Shown here piece by piece: positions 31,206 through 42,429 of a DNA stretch of 64,000 nucleotides. The translations under genes were made by a program, and so were the position numbers. Below the pieces are notes generated by a model. The model was not told the DNA's origin. It was given only the letters and a program-made list of their open reading frames with translations, and did no database searches. The stretch's first letter is position 1; each line of letters opens with the position of its first letter. The DNA is from Symsagittifera roscoffensis (Eukaryota > Xenacoelomorpha > Acoela > Convolutidae): NCBI RefSeq assembly GCF_963678635.1, contig NC_087063.1:46854101-46918100 (forward strand), written 5' to 3'.

Positions 31206-31286
31206 GTGCGTGTATGAGTGGTTATTGCGTGAGACTCATAATCTCTAAATCGCAACAGGTCGCAAGATCGAATCCGAGAGCTGTCC
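31206..31286 (+). tRNA. tRNA-Met(CAT)-like sequence, probably degenerate or SINE-derived
   Basis: An A-box-like TGAGTGGTT is followed by a 4-bp anticodon stem GAGA/TCTC closing the 7-base loop CTCATAA (anticodon CAT), and then a B-box-like GATCGAATCC. The T-stem and acceptor stem do not pair, so a working tRNA is unlikely. A tRNA-derived SINE head or pseudogene fits better. Confidence 0.35.
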
Positions 31287-32180
31287 GAGTTGTAACTTAT
31301 TCGAGGCTTATTTCTACTTCTTATTATTGCATTTTATAGAGCTGCTGTTTGTCGTGTTCTCACTGGTGCTGGCGAAGCGAAGTTTTGCCTCTGTGTAAAT
31401 GATAAACTACTTCTTTTTTAGAATCACTGAACGTCGTGAAACTCTGTATTGAGGTCCTTTGGTTTTTCGTTTTTTGTTTCTGGATCAATCTCAAATTTGA
31501 TCTTTCGTGCTGTGACCTTTCATGTTTTCAAATTAAAATTCAAATTGATTTGATAAAAGGAAAGCGAATTAAGCTCTCCATTTACGAAAGCGAAGTTGGC
31601 ATTAAAATTAATGGATTTTAGCTTCGAAAGCGGACTTTAATTATGAGGCTTCCCAGGAGAATATTAAATCACCTTAACCTAGCTTTCTTTAATTGGGTTA
31701 GTTTTAATTTTTTAAAAAAAGTAGTTGGAAGAGCTTCAATGAGGATAAATTTATACTTCGAAAGTTGAAGAATGTTCAAGAAGTATAAAATTCTTTTTTC
31801 GGTTTCCTTGAGCTCATAGACGCTTCCTAACTTTGTCGGCTGTTTATTGTTGTTTCGAAAAAGTCAGATCACTGTTACATTTTTACCTGGTATGTCTCAG
31901 TTCAGCTGGAAAGCATTTGCATTCTTTCATTTTGAGGCAGATATTTTTAGGTTGCAACCAGTGGTTCCAGGTAAAAAAAGACGTCAAGATAGTGTAATGA
32001 CTGGACAATAAAAAAAATTTATGTTGAAGTAGATTTGAACCAAACATTCCTGTTCAATGCATTGGGTCTCAAGCTGAAAGCCTTAGACATTTTTTTTCCA
32101 ATTATTGACACTGAATTTTTTTCTTAGCTTAAAAGAGTTTTTGCACGAGCCGCTAGCTTTTTACAAAAGAAGAGGAAAAT

Positions 32181-33366
32181 TCTGCCACAAACATAAAACG
32201 GTTTCATTTGATTAATAGGTAACTTCTCAAATGGCATAATTCCCAAATGGCATAAAAATGACATTTTTTACCAAATGCCATAAAATTTTTCGTAGCAATT
32301 GAACGTATTCTATCGATATCTGATTCTAACATTTTACAGGAACGAAAACATGTGAGCGAGGTTTGGAATTAGTTCCTAACAAACAACATTTGAATTGACA
32401 ATTTGACTAAATTTCACACATTTTGTAGAAAAGTTTTTCTCCATTTTTTTAAATGCAACTGTTGTTTGAAATTTATGCCCTTTGGTAAATTTTCATTTTT
32501 TTTTCATTTGGGAATTATTCCATTTGTGACGTAATCGGTTAATACTTTTGTGCCAACTCGGGAAGACTGTGGGTTTTCGGGAAGAAGTTTTTTTTTCTAA
32601 TTTGATGAAGCTGGACTGTATTTTTTGCGTTTTGCGGTATGACATTTATTTTTTTTGAATTTAAATTTATTTTTTGCTAAATATAAGTCAAATTTCGTTT
32701 TACAAATACAAACGTGCAAACGTGAATGACTTAGTGAGTTCTATGTGGTAATCAAAGCTCATAATCTGGGAAATCTGCCACAAACATAAAACGGTTTCAT
32801 TTGATTAATACGGTAACTTCTCAAATGGCATAATTACCAAATGGCATAAAAATGACATTTTTTACCAAATGCCATAAAATTTTTCTTAGCAATTGAACGT
32901 ATTCTATCGATATCTGATTCTAACATTTTACAGGAACGAAAACATGTGAGCGAGGTTTGGAATTAGTTCCTAACAAACAACATTTGAATTGACATTTTGA
33001 CTAAATTTCACACATTTTGTCGAAAAGTTTTTCTCCATTTTTTTCAATGCAACTGTTGTTTGAAATTTATGCCACTTGGTAAACTTTCATTTTTTTTTCA
33101 TTTGTAAATTATTCCATTTGTGACGTAATCGGTTACTACTTTTGTGCCAACTCGGGAAGACTGTGGGTTTTCGGGAAGAAGTTTTTTCTAATTTGATGAA
33201 GCTGGACTGTTTTTTTTTGCGTTTTGCGGTATGACATTTATTTTTTTTGAATTTAAATTTATTTTTTGCTAAATATAAGACAAATTTCGTTTTACAAATA
33301 CAAACGTGCAAACGTGAATGACTTAGTGAGTTCTATGTGGTAATCAAAGCTCATAATCTGGGAAAT
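32181..33366. repeat. 593-bp tandem duplication
   Basis: 32,181-32,773 is repeated at 32,774-33,366 with few differences, mostly in homopolymer runs. Each unit starts TCTGCCACAAACATAAAACG and ends CTGGGAAAT. Each contains the motif 'CAAATGGCATAA' twice in direct or inverted form. No coding. Confidence 0.93.
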
Positions 33367-33424
33367 CAGTCGCATAATAATTAATAACGCAATTGCATCA
33401 ACTTCCAAAATATAGCAGACTATG

Positions 33425-34140
33425 AAGTCGACTACAGTGATGATTTAATTTATCCGGATAAAACGCATAAACTTGAAAAACGAAACGCAATCTAAAGTTT
33501 TTAGGTTTAAAATGATGATAAAACTTGCTTAAAATTCACCTACAATTTGTTTTGCAAAATTAGTTTTGAGTTTAAGTACAACTTGTTTTGCAAAATTCGG
33601 GCTCAAAGTTTTACCCCCAAAAATTGATCATTTTCGGCTTTTTAGGCAATTGAAAATTACGCCAAAACTGCTCTGTCACTCCTTGAGATGTTTATTTCTA
33701 ACTGAGCCTTTTATAGACCAGCTAATTTTAAGAAGGCTATACTCTTAAAACATTGCATAAATTAATCTAGTGTTGTTTGATAGAAAAAAAGGTAGTTTTT
33801 GCTATATAAAATTTGATATAAAACGCTCTCCTATACTCTTCCTAAAGTTTGTTTGGCTACGTAAGAGGCTCACTTTGATATAATTTTGTCATTAAAAAAC
33901 TAGGTAGTTTTGGCGTAACTTTTGATTGACTGAGAAGCCAAACTTGATCAATTTTTGGGGTAGAACTTGGGCCCGAGTTTCACAAACCAAAATGTAGCGT
34001 TATAATTCTGCTGAATTTCTAAGCAAGTTTTATCCTGCTTATTTTTTCCTGAAGTCAACCCAGTTTGAGAAGAACGCGTTTCAAAATTCAAGGTTCATGC
34101 CTTTTCCGGATAATTTAAATCAGCACAGTATTCGTTAGCA
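33425..34140. mobile_element. Fold-back element with ~250-bp inverted arms
   Basis: 33,430-33,690 pairs, diverged, with 33,895-34,135 in inverse orientation. The outer ends are 'AGTGATGATTTAATTTATCCGG' and the complement of 'CCGGATAATTTAAATCAGCAC'. Inner blocks such as 'CAATTTTTGGGG' and 'TAGTTTTGGCGTAA' also appear as complements. The roughly 200-bp centre has no ORF. It looks like a MITE or fold-back transposon. Confidence 0.75.
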
Positions 34141-34252
34141 AACTGAAAGCTGTTTGCGTAAATGACTTCCGTAAAACCTTTCAAATCGGTTTCTTTGACC
34201 GCTGAGGATTAGCCACATAAAGGTATCGAGGGTTAAAACGATATTGGCTGGC

Positions 34253-34385
34253 TTTATATTTCATAGATAGCCGGTTACTCGTTAGAAAAAATGTCAAATT
34301 TTTTTTGCAGTCAAATTTTTATATTTCAAGGATAGCCGGTTACTCGTTAGAAAAAATGTCAAATTTTTTTTTCAGAAATTTTTTA
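34253..34385. repeat. 66-bp tandem duplication
   Basis: TAGCCGGTTACTCGTTAGAA followed by AAATGTCAAATTTTTTT occurs at 34,267 and again at 34,333. Confidence 0.85.
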
Positions 34386-34394
34386 AGTTTTTGA

Positions 34395-34740
34395 TTCCCA
34401 AATTGGCGCTAAAAGACTCCAAAAACTAACTTTATCCAAGTAAAACTATGTTTTCACGGCTTAAATTAAACATAAATAAGCTATTGTAAGCCTGTACGCT
34501 CACCTTGTTATTTTGAAAATAGACCAAAAATCAAAAATTTCTGAGAATTTTTAAAATTTTTTATCGTATCTCCAATCACGACTTAAAATGTTTTAATATT
34601 GTATATCACTCAACCCATTCGGATGATTAATTTTTGTACCTGATTTTGCGTGGGAGAAAAAGAAAAAAAAATTAAAACACATGACTACAAAGTTCCTCTA
34701 CATTTTTCAAATGGTCGGAACATTTAGTGAGAACTACTAC
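34395..34740. repeat. MITE-like repeat family, inverted copy
   Basis: Reverse complement of blocks at 21,815-22,170. It runs from 'TTGGCGCTAAAAGACTCC' through 'GATGATTAATTTTTGTACC' to 'TTTTTCAAATGGTCGGAAC'. 34,741-35,070 beyond it shows no feature. Confidence 0.65.
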
Positions 34741-35069
34741 CTTTGTAACTGCGCATTAATTAGGCATTGCACATTTCTTAAAATAAGCGTAAATATTGAA
34801 TATTCAAAAGTCTAGTGAACTAAAACGAGCCATATGAACCCACGTCCAAAATCAGTCTGAATTTTGAACAAAAGCCTCAGTATATTAGTTGGCGGACTTT
34901 TGCAAACATCCCGGTTTTGGTGTCATTTGAGCATGGGGTTCTTACAAAGGTGATTGAGTTGATGTAGTGAAGGCAACGACACTAAATGTATTGCACTGCA
35001 GTTGTTAGAACTAAGGCTTCAACAAAGAGTGTAACATTCGCCCAGACATTACACAGTGACGGAGCGTAG

Positions 35070-36010
35070 TAAAAGTACCGATTGACGACTGGCTGACGTC
35101 AGTTGCCTTAATTTTACTCGTTTTTAAACGTCTAGACCTAGTCAGTTTTTTTTCTGGCCTGTTAAGTTCATCCATCAGCCAAACGACTTTAGATCAGCTT
35201 TCGTTAACATGCAAAAATAACCACATAGCTGTCTCGGATCCCCAGACTACGTGATTACTTTTAAAAAGACGGCTAGAAAACCATAATTTTTTAGTTTTTT
35301 TAGTGACAGCTATATACTAAATCAATTGGAGTTAGATTGACTCTTTCCTCGACTCTAACTACTGATGCTCTGAAATACTAAACAATATTGGAGTTAATTA
35401 AATTGTTCAGGGCATTACAGTAGCTAAAATATATGTTCAATGTATCTGTCTCTGGGCACCGGGCCTCTAGTTCCGTGTTCTACCGGAGATAACGTCGTTA
35501 TCTCTCCGATTTCGTGGCATGAGAGGGTTCGGATCCGTTCCGGATGTCCCACAGGACATTCCTTCCGTTCAATCTTCTTCCTTTAAGCGCCTTATCGTGT
35601 CTTGTTCTCACGGTAAGAGGCTTCGTTTCTCTCTTGTTTTCTTCCGACTTATTTTCGTCTCGTAAATCTGGTTGTGTTTTGTTGTGCTTTTTCGGTCAAA
35701 ATAGCCGTTTCTCGAAATGTTCTGGCTCAAATCGAAATTTTGAAAATTCTGAGTTCTAGAACATTGAGCCTCCTTTTCATTATAATTCCGGTGCTAACGC
35801 CTTCAACGTTCTATTTTGCGTGCATCGGCAGGTTGGGCTCTGCCAATCCGGGGGAATGGCTCATGCTCCCCGGATAGTCCTCTCAATGTCCCCATTGAAC
35901 GTATAACTCCGGTTTATCTTCAAATGGTGATCCGGTGTTCTATAATCAATTTACAATTCGCATCAGAAATTAATTTTATCTACGTCACCTTAACTCACCG
36001 CGTGTCTTAA
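35070..36010 (-). other. LTR-like DNA, left flank of element D (3' LTR candidate)
   Basis: 35,160-35,440 matches 60,075-60,360 closely. 35,460-35,880 matches 8,690-9,130 of element A block by block: 'AACGTCGTTATCTC', 'CTTATCGTG...TCACG(G/A)TAAGAGGCTTCGTT', 'GAAAATT..AGTT.TAGAA.ATT'. So it carries more of the LTR than the right flank does. TG/CA ends were not resolved. Confidence 0.6.
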
Positions 36011-36752
36011 ATTGCATCGTACTACATTTCACTGCCTTCTAACATTTTCACAAAATATGCACCATGAGGAGTGTCCTAGATAAATTTTGTTTTCTGACGT
36101 CTTACGTCACTCCATATAATTTGGTTTCGCTCTTATTGATTTAAAAGCGTTTGGAACGTGGCTTGGCCACGAACCCATTAAAGCTAACCTAGATTTATTC
36201 ACAAAATGTAATGGTTGATTTATGCTGTTGCCCTCAATATTAAAACTAAGAAACTCTGTGGCTAGGAAAGGTAATGATGTACCCACCCTCCTCGAGCGAG
36301 CGTACCCAGACCCAACAGTGCGCCACAAAGTGAAGATGTGACGTACACAGGTTAAAAGTTTCAGTCAGGTTTAAATAGCTTAATATACTCACCTATTTCC
36401 TTACAGTTTCACAATCTGGTCTGACCAGACATTAACAAATTACAAGTTTTAAAGTTTCAATAATCAATCTTTGTTGATTTGGTCGAGTTTTCACGCACTA
36501 CAACATTTGAGTTTTTCATTTTTTTCCACTTCTGCTCCGGCTCGCCTGCAATTCTTACTCCATCGCTTCTTGCTCCTGTTCGCCCAATTCGCTATCTTCC
36601 AGCACTTTCTGCAGTATGTCAACACAGCTGCGGGCCGTGCCCCCACTTTCTACTTCTAGCAATCTCTGCTCGCAACAGGGCAGTAGATCCACATTGACTT
36701 TTTGCTCCCGATTCCTACAGTAGCTGTTGTGCAGGCACAGGTTAACATTCCG
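36011..36752 (-). other. Stretch between last accessory ORF and LTR-like DNA
   Basis: No convincing coding region. On the minus strand a purine-rich GAGGAGGGTGGG at about 36,290 could be a polypurine tract just before a 3' LTR, which would place the LTR start near 36,280. This is weak. The ORF 36,328-36,107 has no recognised similarity. Confidence 0.35.
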
Positions 36753-37592
36753 CTACAGATCATCTCGTAAGACCTCCTTTTTCTCGTTTTCAGTAGTACA
36801 AGGCATTCCAGCCACCTGTTTGACAGCTGTGGTTACGGCGTTCCTTTGCGTCAGGAATGCTCTCTTATAGGCTCCCGGTCCTATACTCAGCTGGAAGGAT
36901 TGATAGGCCTCCGTGTTCCTGGACATATGACGCTTCGCGCCTTCATACATCCACAATTTCATGACGGCACGGAACCAAGGCATCAACCTCTGCTTTGCAC
37001 ATATCCTTTCGATGGCTTTGGGTATCCTCAGGATTTTGCAGGTGGTCTTGGAAAGATCCGAATTGTTGTTGAATTTTACGTTGTTTAGTTGCTTTGGTAT
37101 TGGCATGGTCATCTTCTGCTCGCTCGTCCCCGCTTTGGCTTCGAACCACCTCATCGTGATCATGGCACTAACTACCAAGATCGATACATGCTGGGTTTGG
37201 TCAGGCAATGCCGTTGAGAACAATTCTTCCACGTCCCATACTAACATTAAGTTCCCTCGTTTGGGGTACCACAACGTCTGCGACAGGCAGTGGCAAGGAT
37301 ACTCCCCATGGGCCATCAGAATTTTTCTCCAGGTCTGGTATCCTAAAGCTTCTAGCAACGGTTCCACCTCTGTCATGATCGCATGCTTTCCGTCTTTTTC
37401 ATCTATGTCCGTCGGTACTCCACTCGCCTTCGTTTTCTGGAACTCACTCACATTATCCTCGCTCAACTTCATGAAAGTTTCACCCACTACGTCTTGCAAT
37501 TCGCCTTCAGATCTCTTCGGGACAGCCCGAATGATCTTCATTAACAATTCATGCGACTTCTCCATTCTGGCCAATCTCACGCATTTAGGCAC
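36753..37592 (-). pseudogene. Element D accessory ORF, terminal segment (279 aa, unknown)
   Basis: Longest accessory frame that occurs only once, left of the duplicated block, so it is the 3'-most coding part of the element. It is mixed-charge, without signal peptide or membrane segment. The segment 'PVPKQLNNVKF'-like text ('PIPKQLNNVKFNNNSDLS') precedes a basic 'KTTCKILRIPKAIERICAKQ' stretch. I do not recognise a domain. Frameshifts inside it are likely, since it probably belongs to a longer polyprotein. Confidence 0.45.
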
Positions 37593-37786
37593 TGAGAAGA
37601 GTTAATCGATCAACACCTGTTGTGTCCTCGCATCTAACACCATCATGTGCGTAGGGTATTTGCTATTGCTGTATGGTGCGGAGCTTGATCCCTCAAGTTA
37701 TTTCGAGCCAGTGGTTCTATGATGTTCTTCACTGTCTTTCAGATTCATCTCATTTTCCAGAGCTTCTCGCCATACTCCAATTTTCT

Positions 37787-38086
37787 CTAACGCTCCAAGG
37801 AATGATTCCATCGAGCTGACCATGATGCAACTTCTACCATTTCATGGCAATCCGCAATCAATTCCATCTCATTTTTGTCCGACATACTCAATCTTCCGTA
37901 CAATTTGGCTAACTGGCAATGTTGCTCACTCAATGTATTCAAGCAGTGGCCAGTCCCACGCACATGTCCTTCCATTCCACAGCTGGAGGCTATGCAAGTG
38001 TGCTTCTTCATCCAATCACTTTGAGAATTCCCTTCGGACGATTCCTTGGGTGGTCCGTCATTCTGCTTCATTTTTCCCAGAGCCAA
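37787..38086 (-). pseudogene. Accessory ORF: small Cys/His-rich protein, left copy (99 aa)
   Basis: Carries a cluster 'CIASSCGMEGHVRGTGHC' (about residues 31-48), a C-X4-C-X4-H-X5-H-C arrangement that could bind zinc, followed by another 'EQHC'. A basic/acidic helical stretch with 'MSDKNEMELIADCHE' comes next. The cluster is kept in the right copy (43,171-43,470) apart from one change. It is not a gag zinc knuckle (spacing differs). Function unknown. Confidence 0.5.
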
Positions 38087-38513
38087 ACAGGTGGTGTATT
38101 ACGGCTAAATCGTGCAGACTCCCGTCATCATCCAACTCTAGTACGACGTCTGCCGTCACGTTCCATATCAAATCAGAGTTTGGGTGAGGGCACCATGAAG
38201 GCTTGATGAGCGCCGACATCGTTACCAAGCTGGTTTTCAAAGGAACGTTCCATGAACCGCATTCAAAGCTCACCTGCCCTTTCAGTTCTAGAACCGAGGG
38301 TTCGACCACTCGTTCCTCTAGGTTGGCTCCCAGTCTCGGCTGTTCAACTGTCAGTATCCCGATGTCTTTCACTCTCTCGGCCCATAAATCGAGGACTATA
38401 ACTTGTTTGTAGTCAAAATACGCATCCCTTGCTTCCTCATCCATGAAAGATTTATACGCCATTCCGGGTACACCTGATACGTGCTGGAATGATTTTAGGT
38501 TGCCAAACGTCAC
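38058..38513 (-). pseudogene. Accessory ORF: 151-aa conserved segment, left copy
   Basis: Contains 'AYFDYKQVIVLDLWAERVKD' and 'WNVTADVVLELDDDGSLHDLAV'. The latter is the stretch whose close relative is captured at 59,659-59,702. It overlaps the Cys/His ORF by 29 bases in another frame, so a frameshift or programmed shift separates them. The left copy has an extra ~75 bp relative to 43,442-43,804. No domain recognised. Confidence 0.45.
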
Positions 38514-38546
38514 GTATTCCTTTGGATCTCTGGCTCTTTCAATTAA

Positions 38547-39053
38547 TTACCAATTCACATTAAGTTCTTTGTTGGAGTACCTTCTCACTTCATCCAATCT
38601 CCGGTAGCTCTCAATATCCTTTGACTCCTTGGTGGGTACCTGGAGTGGCATATCCTGGTATAACTCCAGCAAGGCTCTCAGGAAGGTCCGTTCATGATCA
38701 ATTCCTCCTTGTAGAATGGCTTTTATGCGTTCTTCCAACACTGGAGTGGGGGTGCGATCCACCACGAATCTCACAAAACAAAGGACATCTTTACGCTTAG
38801 CCCACGCTTTCGCAGAGTTGTCTCTAGTGATCAACACTCGTAGGGCCTCCATCAATTCTAACTCTTGTTCCTTCGATCTCGAATCATTACTGGCATCGTA
38901 TTCGGACCTTTTGATTGCCATCAGACACCATGCAAATCGCACTTGTAACTCCGTCCTTACACTCGGGTAGGCTAGATATGCCGCCAACATAGAAGGTGCA
39001 TTCATAGCTTCATCGGAGTGTCTCTGGAGGGCGACCCTCCAGGAAATCTTCAA
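38547..39053 (-). pseudogene. Accessory ORF: helical 168-aa segment, left copy
   Basis: Predominantly helical text: 'DEAMNAPSMLAAYLAYPSV', 'RSKEQELELMEALRVLITR', then 'LRALLELYQDMPLQVPTKE' near the C-terminus. One uninterrupted frame here; in the right copy it is split into 44,343-44,062 and 44,065-43,838 by a frameshift. No known family recognised. Confidence 0.45.
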
Positions 39054-39229
39054 CAGTTACTCCAATCAGTTTTCATTAGCCCCCGATGACATCGCAGTAC
39101 CATACTCCTTTCGTTTCAAATCGGAACCCTCCATTAACTCTGTAAATGTTCTAGCATGGCTTCCTTCTTACTCCAAGCCATCAATTGCCCTCTCGCTGAG
39201 TTCCTCGACTTAGCCCACATCTCCACCAT

Positions 39230-40332
39230 CTAAGTTCCTCGACTTAGCATCTCCACATAGCCACCAGCTGCATCAACCATGTGGACTGAGTCGGGTATTG
39301 TAATCCGACTGTACTCGACCACGTCGATTTGTCCTTCCAGTTTCATTCGTGCCATGTTCGTTCGCGGGGGCTTGTAGTCATCGAGCCCACCAGATCCGCA
39401 CTGGCTGATGACTTCCATTTCACGTTTCGTATCTGCCAGGGTCCTTACGCTTTTTCTTGACTTCGAAGCTTGAGATCAAACCGGCCAATAGCATAGGTGG
39501 TATCAGGTTCTCTTTTTCTTCCCCACCCGGTGCCGCACGATCCCCTTGTCCACTCTCGTTCGGATGGGACACCTTTGCTAAAGACGTCATTACTGTATTC
39601 ATTTTTGATTTTATCACCTTAAAATTCACTGCTTTGCTACCTGTTTTACTTTTCAGCCTCTTCAGCCCCTTCCTGGCTCGCTTAACGGGTTTCCTCTTCA
39701 TGATCAGGTATTCATCAGTGCTGTCTTCCGTCAGTGATTCGGTCAGACCGTCAGACTCCATGGGGCCCATAAATTTCTCTAGAACGTCACGCATGATGGG
39801 TTGATTCAAACTCACCTTCATTACGCACTGCGTCCCACCTGCGTATCACATTCCAAGTCCTCTCCATGAAGGCCACTCGATTCCAGTTCACTCCCGTTTT
39901 TCGTTCTAATTCACTCTGGTATCTCTCCCATTCCCCTGACAGCGTGCCCAGAAAGGTTACTCTCATGGTTTCGTCGTCTCTCCTCCTTCGAGGGGACTCA
40001 TGAAGTAACTTTTGTGCGTCTCCTTTTCGAGAGTCAAGTGCCAGATAGACTGGATCCGCTGGAGACAGGATGGCCAGTGCCTCTTTCGTGGGAGACATAA
40101 ACGAGGACGGCGTCATGAGTACCAGAGGTCCATCGACCTCTCCCTTGTCATCATCCTCACTGAACTGGTACTCCAGCAAATCCCTCTCTAATGCTCCTAA
40201 GTCCATTCCGCTCCTTTTCTCTTCCTTCCCATTCATGGGGTCGTCATTCTGATCCTCCTTATCATCATTGTTGGTATCATCTGGCCTCGGCCCCTGGCGC
40301 ATATCCATGCCTGAGTACGGCCGAGTCGGCAC
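39230..40332 (-). pseudogene. Accessory ORFs: basic and acidic segments, left copy
   Basis: Three adjoining frames. 40,332-39,787 (181 aa) has an acidic 'YQFSEDDDKGEVDGPLVL' and a basic 'SPRRRRDDETMRVTF' region. 39,821-39,420 (133 aa) has a strongly basic 'KRKPVKRARKGLKRLKSK' that looks like a nuclear-localisation or nucleic-acid-binding patch. 39,418-39,230 (62 aa) follows directly in the same frame after the stop. The 133-aa frame is identical in the right copy. No domain recognised. Confidence 0.45.
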
Positions 40333-40404
40333 AGTTTGGACACCTGCATGTTAAATACTTCGTCATCCGGGAATTCCACTGATTCATCACCATGTGGCGC
40401 CAGC

Positions 40405-41093
40405 TTATCTACCGTCATGTAGATGCCTCCTCTGGACGCTCTCGACCACACTACTTTTTCCTCTCCTGGCCACTTCGGGAAAACTCAAATCAAAGGTGTG
40501 CATCGCTGCAACATTCCAGCTGATAAAGCGTGGCTCCATTCCTTCACTCCATTTCTGCATTCTCTCTTTCACATCGCGAGCCGCTCCGATGCGAAAGGCG
40601 ATGACAGGAGACGTAACTCCTAATAGCATCCTCCTTATTGGCGGGTACCGAGGGTATTGATCCGGCAATGGCCTGGATCCTGTAAGCCACGTCAGCTTGT
40701 TTTCCCTCACATGTGCGTATGCTGGTTTTCACCACTCACGCGGCCTCTTCAGAACCCTGCACTATCGGTCGCAGATTCCAGAGCTTAGGTTGAATTGGGC
40801 ATGGGAAAGTTCTCCACCCCCCATTCGACACTTGAAGTTGTTGTTGAATTCCATCATCATCCATCCAGGCTCCACAGATCTGTCAGTATAGGCCTGCCGC
40901 CATATTTCTTGCACTCGCTCGCTCCTGCTATGGTCTTATCTTCTCCCGTCAGGCTCCTGTTCTGTTGCAGGAGATATTGAATCTTTCGATATGAGGTGGT
41001 TTCAAACTGCGCGTTGAACTCTCGACTCGGCCCCTGTAGCTGCTCAGGGTAGCACAGGAGTACGAACAGGTCTCCCAATCGACCGCGTGTCAT
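40405..41093 (-). pseudogene. Accessory ORFs: middle segments, left copy
   Basis: 41,093-40,857 carries 'LGDLFVLLCYPEQLQGPSRE' and 'SYRKIQYLLQQNRSLTGEDK'. 40,735-40,405 carries 'AYRIQAIAGSIPSVPANKED' and 'EPRFISWNVAAMHTFDLSF' in two frames. About 210 bp between these parts, present in the right copy, are deleted here. Conserved wording between copies supports former coding; function unknown. Confidence 0.42.
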
Positions 41094-41098
41094 CGTGA

Positions 41099-41800
41099 TT
41101 AGGGTGAGAAGCCCGCCAGCCTCAGGTCGGCTAGTGCCTGAGTGAAGAGAATATCCGGTCCCTTCACGAAGTTTTCATGGCTTAATGTTACATACAGAGC
41201 CAACACTAGGCCGATCGATAGCTTCCTGACGTCTTTCACAAAGCTCGCAATCACGGGTCGTGCTGTGCTCTTTGAATCCCTGTATGGCGTTAGAGATGTC
41301 TGCCCAGGCAGCAGGGAGTTCCGAGCGAAGAGGGTGATAGGTGTTTGGATCAATAGATCTTTTCGGCGCGGGAATAACCACGTCAAATCGTCCCTCCGCC
41401 AGTGTGGTAACCATCGTGGTAACCAATGGAAGTGTAATGGTTCTGGCAACGTAGCGTATCCTGGTGACAGGATAAAGACAATTTTCACCACATTCCTGGT
41501 GAAACGTTGCTGTATTGACGTTTCCGCTTCTGTCATGGTGGACATGAGCGTCATTATCGCTTCTCCCATGACCTCGTTGCTGGGAATTGATCCATTCATG
41601 AGGCGAGTTAATAACCCCCGGCTCTGTAAATGATCATTCGAGCCGGCTATTATTATCAATTGTGGATCCATGCTGACAACTCTCTGCACGCTTATTGCCA
41701 TGCCTACTGCTTGTCCCCAATCCAGCTTGGGAGCCGTCAGGAAGATCACGTCTGGCCAAAACAATGAACAGGGCTTGTAGACGTAGTCATAACTGGCCAC
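41099..41800 (-). pseudogene. Accessory ORF: segment with GSND motif, left copy
   Basis: Begins 'PDVIFLTAPKLDWGQAV', then 'LIIIAGSNDHLQSRGLLTRL', then 'NVVKIVFILSPGYATLPEPL'. The pattern of a hydrophobic strand, GxND, a helix and a hydrophobic strand resembles block III of SGNH hydrolases, so this may be a second SGNH-like domain. No GDS block is visible before it. After residue ~145 the frame is shifted relative to the right copy. Confidence 0.45.
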
Positions 41801-41814
41801 TTTCAGATACTTTG

Positions 41815-42318
41815 CTATCTTGATGTCAAGGGGTCATAGGCAGCGAACAGGCTACCGCCATTCGGTATGTCCAGCCTTTTGTACCTCCTGTCGTCCCCTT
41901 TCACCGAGGTCGCCCGGGGATAGTCTCTTGAATATTCACCAGGCGTTTGTCCCGGTGGTTTGGAGAATTGCCGATACATTTTATGGTGTTTGTTGTTGGG
42001 CTTGTTTTTTGTCGTAAACTTGCCCTTTTGGAGAGGTGGTATCAACCCTCTGGCCCTCCGACGGATATCCGTCAGGGATCGTGTGTTCGGCGGTCCCATG
42101 GTATTGTCTTGAGGCAATCCATCGAGATCCACAAATCTGAGAGTGGTGACAGAGCTGAACTGTTCCTGCTCCGCCAATAGCCAGTCCACCCCGATATCCG
42201 ATACAATCCCGACACCGTGGGGCCATTTCCATTCATTATTCTCCTGGCATCTGATCGTCATGCCAGTGTGCGTATTCATGTTGAAACTTGCAAACATGTC
42301 AGCTTGTACTGTCCCCAT
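41815..42318 (-). pseudogene. Accessory ORF: linker segment between SGNH-like domains, left copy
   Basis: 167-residue frame with 'VDWLLAEQEQFSSVTTLRFV', 'DLDGLPQDNTMGPPNTR' and then a basic proline/glycine-rich tail 'YRQFSKPPGQTPGEYSRDY'. Only the tail survives in the right copy, whose equivalent of the first ~100 residues is deleted. Probably a flexible linker of the polyprotein. Confidence 0.42.
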
Positions 42319-42429
42319 GCACTGGGATCTGAACGGTTCCAGAGCAGCACACTGGTCGATTCAACTCCCTCTGCAGGCGCGGGATTCGCCGTCGAGTTCT
42401 CCACAGGAACAGGGATTGTCGCGGGCAAA

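Noticed and set aside
31206-31286. A functional tRNA-Met gene
   Set aside because: Acceptor and T stems do not pair; kept only as tRNA-like.
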